Made by a program: the position numbers and the translations under genes
Part shown: piece after piece, positions 17,162 to 24,427 of the stretch
Layout of the letters: each line of letters begins with the position of its first letter
How positions within the stretch are numbered: the stretch's first letter is position 1
Source of the DNA: CAJXNP01 sp050305935
GTDB lineage: Bacteria > Bacteroidota > Bacteroidia > Cytophagales > Cyclobacteriaceae
Assembly (NCBI GenBank): GCA_050305935.1
Contig: JBNLGG010000001.1
Span: 134,932 to 198,931 of the forward strand
Direction: 5' to 3'
Length of the DNA: 64,000 bases
The notes under the pieces: model-generated
What the model was told of the DNA's origin: nothing
Database searches by the model: none
The model's input: the letters and a program-made list of their open reading frames with translations, nothing else

Positions 17162-17449
17162 ATGCGATCGGAGAAATTGCGGGAGGAAATGTTTTCCCTA
17201 TGTCGGCAATGGGAAGAAAGTGGAGAGACCAGGGAGTCTTTCTGTAAGAGACATCAAATCAATATAGGCAAGTTTTCCTATTGGCGCAGCCAATATCTGG
17301 CTGAAGAAAAGCCACAGGAAGATGCCTTTGTAGCTATTGCCCCATCGATGAATTCAGGTATGGAGATCCGCTATCCTAATGGAGTGGTTTTAAAACTCCC
17401 GGAAGGAACATCTTTAGCTGAACTCAAAGCGCTCATCTGTCTGATCTGA
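17162..17449 (+). CDS. tnpA: IS66 accessory protein TnpA
   Basis: 95 residues, 'LREEMFSLCRQWEESGETRESFCKRHQINIGKFSYWRSQYL', a helix-turn-helix-like accessory protein found as the first gene of IS66 elements; C-terminal 'MEIRYPNGVVLKLPEGTSLAEL' is also typical. Its stop TGA overlaps the tnpB ATG (TGATG), so translation is coupled. Confidence 0.88.
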   Translation: MRSEKLREEMFSLCRQWEESGETRESFCKRHQINIGKFSYWRSQYLAEEKPQEDAFVAIAPSMNSGMEIRYPNGVVLKLPEGTSLAELKALICLI

Positions 17450-17799
17450 TGTTTTCCCTTACCTCATCTCACAAATATTTTTTATATAAAAAGCCCACAG
17501 ATATGCGCAAGAGCTTTGACGGACTTCAGGGATTGGTAGAGGGGAAATTGAAACGAAGGGTCACCTCGGGAGAGGTATTTGTTTTTATCAACAAGCGAAG
17601 GGACCGGGTGAAACTGTTGCACTGGGAGGCAGGAGGTTTTGTGCTTTACTACAAGCGGCTGGAAAAGGGGACTTTTGAACTACCCGATATCAAAGGAGAG
17701 AGCTGTCAGATTGCCTGGTCACAGTTGATGTTGATCATTGAAGGGATCCGGGTACAATCCTTTGAAAGGAGGACTCGTTTCACATTAGAAAAAGTTTGA
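17449..17799 (+). CDS. tnpB: IS66 accessory protein TnpB (Orf2 family)
   Basis: 116 residues with the hallmark 'YFLYKKPTDMRKSFDGLQGLV' and 'VFVFINKRRDRVKLLHWEAGGFVLYYKRLEKG' of IS66 Orf2 proteins. Needed for transposition in characterised IS66 members; exact role not settled. Starts inside the tnpA stop codon and is followed after 51 bases by tnpC. Confidence 0.94.
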   Translation: MFSLTSSHKYFLYKKPTDMRKSFDGLQGLVEGKLKRRVTSGEVFVFINKRRDRVKLLHWEAGGFVLYYKRLEKGTFELPDIKGESCQIAWSQLMLIIEGIRVQSFERRTRFTLEKV

Positions 17800-17850
17800 A
17801 AAAACAAGCCTCAGAATAGGTAAAAAAGCCATTTTTTACTATTTTCGGGT

Positions 17851-19347
17851 ATGCAAAACCAGCCGGATGTTATCACCGAAGAAGCCTATCTATCCCTTCA
17901 GGAGGACCATCAAAAACAGGCTGGTGTTATTGATGAACTTCAACAAAAAAATGCCTGGCTGGAACACGAACTATCCCAGCTAAAACGCATGATCTTCGGA
18001 TCAAAAAGAGAGCGTTTTGTGCCCGCTGACAGCGGGCAATTGGCCTTGGGTCTGGAGGGTATGGAAACCGTGGAGGCAAACCCTGAAAAGGAGCAGATCA
18101 GTTATATACGGGAAAAGAAGAAAGGCAAGGCAGTGCGGTTGGAATTGCCATCACATTTGCCCCGGCAAACCGAGACAATAGAACCGACAAACCTTATTGA
18201 AAGTGCCAGGAAGATCGGAGAGGCTGTCACGGAAATACTTGAATATAATCCAGGCAGGCTGTATGTAAAGAAATACATACGTCCCAAATATGTACAACCC
18301 GGAGTTGACGGTGAAGAAAAAATAGTCATTGGAGAATTGCCGACCCTGCCCATTCCCCAGGGTAATGCAGGACCGGGATTGCTGGCCCATTTGCTGATCA
18401 GTAAGTTTGTGGATCACCTACCATTTTACCGACAGGTGCAGCAATTTAAAAGGGAAAGGGTGAAAATAGCCGAATCTACCATCACAGGCTGGTTCAATGC
18501 TTCGTGCAGGTTGCTTGAGCCATTGTATGAAGAATTGCGGCGGAAAGTCCAGCAGGCCACTTATCTGAATGGGGATGAAACACCGGTCCCTGTACAAAGC
18601 TCCGAGAAGAAAGGGGCTACCCATACGGGATATCACTGGGTATACCGGGCCCCGCTGGAAAGGTTGGTTTGTTTTGACTACCGAAAAGGCCGTGGCCGGG
18701 AAGGGCCTGGAATATTTTTGAAGGATTTTAAAGGGGCATTGCAGACGGATGGCTATGTTGCCTACGAAATATTTGACAGACACCCGGGCATCACCTTGCT
18801 GGCCTGTATGGCCCATGCACGCCGTTACTTTGAGAAGGCCCTGGACAACGATCCCGGGAGGGCGGGCTATATGCTGTCCAAAATGCAGGAGCTCTATGCC
18901 ATAGAGCGGCGAAGCAGGGAAATGGGTTTTTCCCATGAGCAACGCTACTACTATCGTAAGAGGCACGCCAAACGCACAATGAAGAAAATAGAGAAGTGGC
19001 TCAAAAGCAATATCCATGAGGTGCTGCCCAAAAGTGCCATGGGGGAAGCTATCGCCTACACATTAAACCTATGGCCAAGGCTGAAACGCTACATGCAAAA
19101 CGGCCAGTGGGAAATAGACAATAACCTGGTAGAAAACAGCATCCGTCCGGTGGCATTAGGAAGAAAGAACTATTTATTTGCCGGGTCACATCAGGCAGCC
19201 CAACATGCAGCCATGCTTTACTCTTTTTTGGGAACGTGCAAAATGAATGATATAGATCCTTTTGAATGGCTAAAAGAAACACTGACAAAAATCCCGGACT
19301 GCAAGGTCAATGATCTTGAAAAATTGCTGCCCCTCAGGAAAGACTAA
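17851..19347 (+). CDS. tnpC: IS66 transposase TnpC
   Basis: 498 residues. An N-terminal coiled coil with 'ELSQLKRMIFGSKRERF', then the 'LLAHLLISKFVDHLPFYRQVQQF' and 'STITGWF' DNA-binding region. The DDE catalytic domain has Asp in 'NGDETPVPV', Asp in 'LQTDGYVAYE', and Glu in 'NNLVENSIRPVALGRKNYLF'. The C-terminal domain is complete. Length is in the normal range and no stop or frameshift is seen, so it is probably active. The four-Cys zinc-binding stretch between the leucine-zipper region and the core found in some IS66 transposases is not visible here. Confidence 0.95.
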   Translation: MQNQPDVITEEAYLSLQEDHQKQAGVIDELQQKNAWLEHELSQLKRMIFGSKRERFVPADSGQLALGLEGMETVEANPEKEQISYIREKKKGKAVRLELPSHLPRQTETIEPTNLIESARKIGEAVTEILEYNPGRLYVKKYIRPKYVQPGVDGEEKIVIGELPTLPIPQGNAGPGLLAHLLISKFVDHLPFYRQVQQFKRERVKIAESTITGWFNASCRLLEPLYEELRRKVQQATYLNGDETPVPVQSSEKKGATHTGYHWVYRAPLERLVCFDYRKGRGREGPGIFLKDFKGALQTDGYVAYEIFDRHPGITLLACMAHARRYFEKALDNDPGRAGYMLSKMQELYAIERRSREMGFSHEQRYYYRKRHAKRTMKKIEKWLKSNIHEVLPKSAMGEAIAYTLNLWPRLKRYMQNGQWEIDNNLVENSIRPVALGRKNYLFAGSHQAAQHAAMLYSFLGTCKMNDIDPFEWLKETLTKIPDCKVNDLEKLLPLRKD

Positions 19348-19412
19348 TCCACCATCAGCAAAATTCATAGATAAAATCAGGAATATCAACAGGCAGCGCA
19401 CGGAAGTAATAC

Positions 19413-19420
19413 CTATATCC
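19413..19420. repeat. IS66 target-site duplication, right copy
   Basis: CTATATCC, identical to 17076-17083, directly after the right end of the element. Confidence 0.9.
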
Positions 19421-19718
19421 CCCTTGTGAATCTATTTCAGAAAGTTATTTAAGATTTTCCCAAACTGATATCCTAGAAGTTTGGCTTCCAGTTAATATTT
19501 ACACGGTGGAATACTCAATCGACAATCAAGTAATTGTTGTAGAAGAGTTTTCACAAACTCTCCAGATCGGGACGAATGCAGAACTGTTTTTTGAATCTGA
19601 AATTAGGGAGCTTTTGAAAATCGGAACCCAATTGGAATATAATATAAATGAGAATTTATTGATAATTGAAAACGAAAACTATCAACTTAAAGCCTACATT
19701 GATGAAAAAAATAATTAA
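19413..19718 (+). pseudogene. 3' part of the IS66-interrupted gene
   Basis: The frame entering from 17083 continues here without loss: …VLYP|PCESISESYLRFSQTDILEVWLP… to a TAA at 19716-19718, about 101 codons. The last third (YSIDNQVIVVEEFSQTLQIGTNAE onward) is predicted beta-strand-rich. An internal GTG at 19506 could start a fragment, but the coding character runs back to the IS junction. Function not recognised. Confidence 0.7.
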
Positions 19719-19812
19719 GCTGTTTTTAGCTATTAGCCTATTAGCTACAAATTCTCACTCGGTTTACTGTCAGGCAACCTATGATTTAAGGTTTAAAGAA
19801 AAAATTACCTGA
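19702..19812 (+). pseudogene. truncated exported-protein gene (36 codons)
   Basis: An ATG at 19702, inside the end of the preceding broken gene (17-base overlap), starts MKKIIKLFLAISLLATNSHS, a good signal peptide, followed by VYCQATYDLRFKEKIT and a stop. It looks like the front of a secreted protein whose body was lost when a deletion brought the next remnant close. The overlap suggests it was once co-translated with the IS66-interrupted gene. Confidence 0.5.
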
Positions 19813-19830
19813 AAGTATTAAGTATCACAC

Positions 19831-19878
19831 TTCAACAAAGAGATTGATGGCAGGCTTGATACGCATTACATTCCTTGA
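19831..19878 (+). pseudogene. tail of a lost DUF6252-type lipoprotein paralogue
   Basis: Reads FNKEIDGRLDTHYIP then TGA, matching the last residues of the intact lipoprotein (…ITDGRFDMQYIP, stop 20741-20743). The 37 bases between this stop and the next ATG are also nearly identical to the intact copy. Only this 3' end survives; a stop codon lies just upstream in frame. Confidence 0.65.
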
Positions 19879-19915
19879 AAACATTTTTAAATTTTTCACT
19901 ATAACTATCATTCCA

Positions 19916-20160
19916 ATGAAGGCTTACTATTACTATGTGTGACTTATTTGATTGTTTATTTTTCGCTTGCACAAACAACAGATTATTATGACCGAATGAA
20001 CCATGTGTTCGGCGCTATTGATAAAACCAAGGTTACCACTGGGTTATTAAAAGAGTTTGGCGTTCGGATGAACCATGTGGAAAACGATACGGACGATGTT
20101 AAACCTTATAATTCAAATAAACTAAAATTTAACATAAATTTATTTCAACTATTATCTTAG
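19916..20160 (+). pseudogene. 5' remnant of a second copy of the T9SS hydrolase gene
   Basis: Bases 19916-20085 are a diverged copy of 20781-20951. The protein segment YYDRMNHVFGAIDKTKVTTGLLKEFGVRMNHVEN matches the start of the intact hydrolase. A one-base deletion just after the ATG shifts the frame, and a TGA follows nine codons in. The likeness stops abruptly after 'GTGGAAAAC' at 20085, and the frame ends at 20160 in unrelated AT-rich sequence. Confidence 0.8.
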
Positions 20161-20209
20161 GCTATGTGTCTATTTCATAACTTAATGTCAATTAAAATAA
20201 GAATTGTCC

Positions 20210-20743
20210 ATGAATACGATAACAACAATCCGACCATTGGTTTTTTTAATCATTCTTTGCTCATGTGTCTCTTGTAGGCTTTTTCAAAATGACGATGAAC
20301 CCAAATCCGAGCTTGAAAAACTCCCTCCGATTACCCAGAACGGGGAGAATACTTTCGGGTGTTTGGTGAATGGGAAGGCATTCGTGGTGACGAACACTTC
20401 CAAGCAAGTTGCCATTTTTCAACAAGGTCAACTTCAGTTTGGAGCCAGTTTTGACGAGGGGGTTTTAGACGAAAGTGTTTACATGATTTTGGGCGATCCA
20501 TTGATAGAAAATGAGACATATGATTTCACCGAAATTGGCCATAATGCAGAATATCAAAATCGAAACAATGGCCTTATCTGTCTTTATACATTTGAAGAAA
20601 CATTCGAAGGCTTAATAGTCTTTTCGAATATTGACCTAACCAACTTCGTCATCTCCGGAACATTTGAATTTTCCACTTTTACTGAAGGCTGCGATACTGT
20701 AAGGATCACCGACGGTCGCTTCGACATGCAGTACATTCCTTGA
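20210..20743 (+). CDS. DUF6252-like lipoprotein
   Basis: 177 residues from the ATG at 20210 (a TTG lies two codons upstream). A hydrophobic leader ends in a cysteine-rich lipobox-like stretch (LIILCSCVSC), so it is probably a lipoprotein. 'ENTFGCLVNGKAFVV' (about residue 46) and the closing 'ITDGRFDMQYIP' are hallmarks of DUF6252, small beta-rich proteins common in Bacteroidota, function unknown. It lies 37 bases upstream of the large secreted hydrolase; the remnant copy at 19831-20085 shows that the two genes were duplicated together, so they probably work as a pair. Confidence 0.72.
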   Translation: MNTITTIRPLVFLIILCSCVSCRLFQNDDEPKSELEKLPPITQNGENTFGCLVNGKAFVVTNTSKQVAIFQQGQLQFGASFDEGVLDESVYMILGDPLIENETYDFTEIGHNAEYQNRNNGLICLYTFEETFEGLIVFSNIDLTNFVISGTFEFSTFTEGCDTVRITDGRFDMQYIP

Positions 20744-20780
20744 AAACATTTTTAAATTTTACACTATAACTACTATTCTT

Positions 20781-23700
20781 ATGAAAAGCTTATTATTACT
20801 ATTTGCGACTTATTTAATTGTTCATTTTTCGCTTGCACAAAATACTGATTATTACAACCGGATGAATCATGTGTTTGGCGCTATTGATAAGGCCAAAGTT
20901 ACCACCGGGTTATTAAAAGAGTTTGGCGTTCGCATAAACCATGTGGAAAACTACGCTGGCAGTATAAATAGTACCAACTGGGTTGATCAAACGCAATGGC
21001 AATCCCTCTATCAATCCTTGTACTCGATGCGGGTGGGCACAACCGCTAGCATGACGGCTCCACCCACAGTTTACGCGCACCTGGAAAGTCAGCAGGCTGC
21101 CGCCCAGAATTTGATTTTATTGGCGGCTCAATATTATACCTACCAACAATATAAATCAAATGCATACAGCAATGGGGATGTAATCGTAAGCAATGACCGC
21201 ATCTATGATGTGGCGGGGCGAAACCCTTACGAGACAAAAACAGCCTTCGCCGTAACGCCCGTGGAATACCACCTGGAAGGGAACACCTTTTCCTTTAAGC
21301 TGCAAAGCAATATGATCTATACCAACACTACCAAAACATTGAGCTCAGTTCAGGTAGACTTTGGCAATGGCCAGGGCTACCAGACGATTTCGCTCAATGC
21401 CGTGAAAAATGTGACTTATTCCTCAGGAGGGGAAAAAGAAATGAAGGTAAAATTTGTCTACAGTGGTGGCCCCACACTTTACAGCCACTCCAAACTATAC
21501 GTGGATTACATCCCGTCTACATCAACCCTAAGATTCAGTGGATCAGGCATTACCACACAAGTGATTACAGGGGCGGCTTTCCAGGGTGCAACCGCTACGG
21601 GCGATATTACCATTGAAACAGCGGGTACCGATGGCATTCTGGATAAGCCATTGATTGTGGTGGAAGGTTTTGACCCGTTTGATGATACCGACTACTTCGA
21701 TTTCATAAATGATCGAGATGTAGGAGGTATTAATGTAGACTTAGATCCCAATCCATCAGTAACAACTACGCTAAATGACGAGATCGAATCCAAAGGCTAC
21801 GACCTGGTGTTTGTCAATTACCGCAACGGCACTGACTTCATCCAGCGAAATGCTTTTATGGTAGAAGCTGTGATAGAATGGGTCAATAATAATAAAACTG
21901 GAAGCAATAAAAATGTCGTGATGGGGATGAGTATGGGAGGGCTAGTTGCCCGATATGCTCTACGCCACATGGAAACTACCGGACGAACACATGACACCAA
22001 ACTTTATATAAGTCACGATGCCCCACATCAGGGAGCGAATGTACCCCTGGCCTATCAGGGATTTGTCAGGCACCTGGTAGCTGAATCAATTGGCATTCCG
22101 GTGTTCTTTAGCATCTTTGACATTAATGTTTTGGATTTTGACGAAGCTTTTCCCGCGCTTCGGGTTGGATTGGATATTGTGCAATCCCCCGCTGCCCAAC
22201 AAATGCTTATATACCAGCTTCAGGGTGTTGGAAGTGGTGTTGCCATAAACAATTCTAGCGCTTTTGGCACTTTCTCCACAGAATACCGAAACCTTGGCTA
22301 TCCGTCCCAGGGAGGGATTAAAAACATAGCGATTTCTAATGGATCGGAATGCGGAACTCCCCTTGATTTTGCACCGTATGCGACCCTGGCAAATGTCAAT
22401 GCAAATGTAGACCTTCCCTTTTTAATCCATAATATCACCTATGGATTCATCAATGCCCTTTCCTTAAATCCTATAAAAACCCTCACATCAGTCTTATCGA
22501 CAAATACAGACATAAAGGCAGAACTTGACCTTAAAGCTTTGCCAAGCCAGCAATCAAAACAGATTTACAAAGGCAAAATCTACATAAAGAAAACTGTGCT
22601 GGGATTCATACATATTGAAGAACAGCTTATTAACCAAAAAACAATCAACTCTGGAAGCAATATGCTCCCCCTTGATAATGCGAGTGGCGGGGTATATGAT
22701 ATAAATCAATTCATAACATTGCCACCAGCGTTGGCTCAAATTCTACTTGAACCAAGGTTCAATTTCATTCCTACGCACAGCAGCCTGGATATTGGAAGAG
22801 GCACCCAACAAATTACCACCAGTGACCTTGCCAGAGTGACTTCACCTCTAAATCCACCAAGTTCTCCAAAAAACACCCCCTTTGACAACTTTTTCACAAA
22901 TCCAACGATAAGCGAAAACCATATTCAGTTTACGCTAGATAATGGGATTTGGCTTTTAGATGAATTGCAAGGCAATCAAGCGTTCTACAGTTGTGTTTCA
23001 ACTTGCGCCAACCCTCCAAGCAATGTGGTTTCCGGGTCTTCACTCCTCTGTGATGTCAACAAAACTTATTCAATTCCTAACATTCCTTCTGGGACAAATG
23101 TGAGCTGGAGTGTTTCTCCTACAAGCCTTTTTGCAGTAGATGTTGGATTAGGTAACAGCTTTACAACTCGCGCCACCAGTTCGTCATCAAGAGGGCAGGG
23201 TACCATTACAGCATCCATTAATAGCGGGGGTACTTGTGGTAATATTCAGGTTAGCAAAACCGTCTGGGTTGGTAAGCCACAATATACATCCAATATATCA
23301 GGGCCTACTTTGATGACACCCGGTCTTCAGTCTAATTTTTCCGTCTCACCTGCCAATGGAAGTCCAACGAACTACCAGTGGATAACGCCGAGCGGCTGTT
23401 ACCAATCCCATTGCTGGAACGTCGTTTACGGCCAGGGGCTGAGAACAGCCACGATCCAGGCAGGAAACCAGGGGAATAACCAGCGCATTGATGTTCGTGC
23501 CTATAATGCCTGTGGCTACGATGCCAGGTACATCTATGTGAATGTGACAAATTCTACCGGGCCTTGTGGAGGGAGTTTATTGGTGTATCCAAACCCCAGC
23601 CTGGGAGATGGCGGAGTAATTAACATTAAAATTCCACCACCCTGTGATTTATCAATTGTTCAGGAGAGCGATGGAAGCTCAACAAGCGGGTCATCTGACA

Positions 23701-23924
23701 CAAAACTTCAAGTCAGCGAAGCATCAACGACCCAGCAGGTGTCCAGATCAGCAACGGCCTCAATTGTAATTATTCGAAATTTGAACGGAGATATCCTGTA
23801 CGAAAATAGTTTTATGGGTGAGATGATCGCCCTCGAAGACGTGGGCCTGGAGCCAGGCCTGTACATAGTTGAGCTTAACACGAACGGGCGGATATACCAT
23901 GAAGGATTGGTGATAAAAGAATAA
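20781..23924 (+). CDS. large secreted alpha/beta-hydrolase (lipase-like) with T9SS sorting domain
   Basis: 1047 residues. Signal peptide MKSLLLLFATYLIVHFSLAQ. Residues ~20-280 are of unknown fold. An alpha/beta-hydrolase domain follows ('KPLIVVEGFDPFDD' about 293; nucleophile elbow GMSMGG, Ser about 383, in 'VVMGMSMGGLVARYALRHME'; 'SHDAPHQGANVP' about 412), resembling PGAP1/esterase-type lipases. A PKD/Ig-like stretch lies at about 750-920 (paired Cys, 'NVSWSVSPTS'). The last ~100 residues are a type A T9SS sorting domain ('VYPNPSLGDGG' … 'LEPGLYIVELNTNGRIYHEGLVIKE'), interrupted by a Ser/Thr-rich insert around residues 960-985. The protein is expected to be exported by T9SS and cell-surface-bound or released. 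Substrate unknown. Confidence 0.8.
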   Translation: MKSLLLLFATYLIVHFSLAQNTDYYNRMNHVFGAIDKAKVTTGLLKEFGVRINHVENYAGSINSTNWVDQTQWQSLYQSLYSMRVGTTASMTAPPTVYAHLESQQAAAQNLILLAAQYYTYQQYKSNAYSNGDVIVSNDRIYDVAGRNPYETKTAFAVTPVEYHLEGNTFSFKLQSNMIYTNTTKTLSSVQVDFGNGQGYQTISLNAVKNVTYSSGGEKEMKVKFVYSGGPTLYSHSKLYVDYIPSTSTLRFSGSGITTQVITGAAFQGATATGDITIETAGTDGILDKPLIVVEGFDPFDDTDYFDFINDRDVGGINVDLDPNPSVTTTLNDEIESKGYDLVFVNYRNGTDFIQRNAFMVEAVIEWVNNNKTGSNKNVVMGMSMGGLVARYALRHMETTGRTHDTKLYISHDAPHQGANVPLAYQGFVRHLVAESIGIPVFFSIFDINVLDFDEAFPALRVGLDIVQSPAAQQMLIYQLQGVGSGVAINNSSAFGTFSTEYRNLGYPSQGGIKNIAISNGSECGTPLDFAPYATLANVNANVDLPFLIHNITYGFINALSLNPIKTLTSVLSTNTDIKAELDLKALPSQQSKQIYKGKIYIKKTVLGFIHIEEQLINQKTINSGSNMLPLDNASGGVYDINQFITLPPALAQILLEPRFNFIPTHSSLDIGRGTQQITTSDLARVTSPLNPPSSPKNTPFDNFFTNPTISENHIQFTLDNGIWLLDELQGNQAFYSCVSTCANPPSNVVSGSSLLCDVNKTYSIPNIPSGTNVSWSVSPTSLFAVDVGLGNSFTTRATSSSSRGQGTITASINSGGTCGNIQVSKTVWVGKPQYTSNISGPTLMTPGLQSNFSVSPANGSPTNYQWITPSGCYQSHCWNVVYGQGLRTATIQAGNQGNNQRIDVRAYNACGYDARYIYVNVTNSTGPCGGSLLVYPNPSLGDGGVINIKIPPPCDLSIVQESDGSSTSGSSDTKLQVSEASTTQQVSRSATASIVIIRNLNGDILYENSFMGEMIALEDVGLEPGLYIVELNTNGRIYHEGLVIKE

Positions 23925-23959
23925 AGTAGGTGCAGGAAGCACATCAAGTGATTTTTAAA

Positions 23960-23985
23960 AACGGAGCCCTTTGGTTCCGTTTTTT
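23960..23985 (+). terminator. intrinsic terminator of the T9SS hydrolase gene
   Basis: A 9-bp stem (AACGGAGCC / GGTTCCGTT, one G-U) with a 4-base loop, then five T. 35 bases after the stop codon. Confidence 0.85.
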
Positions 23986-24016
23986 CTTCTACATCACCAT
24001 TTTATTTCGTAAACAC

Positions 24017-24427
24017 TTAAGAAAAACCCGTGCGTACGGCCAATTCCGGCGAACTTGTATAATAATCCAATGTGCTTTCCCACCGCCACCTTCGCCCTAA
24101 AAAGTATTGATAGCCAATTGAAAAAGAGCCATTTAAATCGTCATCATTAAGCAACCTGCTTGCTTTCAGAAGGACAAAGGAAAACAAATAATATCGTATC
24201 CCGATGGCGGCAAAATCACTTCTGCCCGTCCACGCTTCATAGCCACCATTGAATGCAATTTTCTGTTTGACAAAATAATTTAATTCGACATTTCCCTGGG
24301 CTTTTCAGAAAGGGTCCTGAAAATCAGTTTTAATCACATCCATCTCAGCGGAAAGCATAAACCTGGTTTGCGAGAAACCCAGGTGGGCGACAAAAAGCAA
24401 TATGACCGTTAAAAAGAGACCTTTCAT
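24017..24427 (-). pseudogene. small beta-barrel-like exported protein with an in-frame stop
   Basis: Starts with an ATG overlapping the uvrB stop (ATGA) and reads MKGLFLTVILLFVAHLGFSQ (signal peptide). It then has 20 more codons, a TGA at 24305-24307, and 95 further codons in the same frame with clear coding character (NYFVKQKIAFNGGYEAW, GIRYYLFSFVLLKASRLL, FSIGYQYFLGRRWRW) to a TAA at 24017. Alternating polar/aromatic residues suggest an outer-membrane beta-barrel. Because everything after the TGA is intact, the nonsense change is recent, or a sequencing error, or read through. Confidence 0.75.

Larger units (their letters stand above)
17084..19412 (+). mobile_element. IS66-family insertion sequence, complete, 2329 bp
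   Basis: The ends were placed from three agreeing signs. Both termini begin GTAT on their own strand and share imperfect inverted repeats (outer GTATnnCTnCnG and CGCTG-CCT parts; inner TTTAT-nn-ATGAA-n-TTTGCTG parts). The 57-base terminal stretches, 17084-17140 and 19356-19412, are of equal length. An exact 8-bp direct repeat (CTATATCC) flanks the element. It carries tnpA, tnpB and tnpC in order, all apparently intact, so the copy could still be mobile. It interrupts a gene whose frame resumes on the far side. Confidence 0.95.

Noticed and set aside
18418..19017. 199-codon minus-strand frame inside tnpC
   Set aside because: It lies fully inside the well-supported transposase gene and is its antisense shadow.
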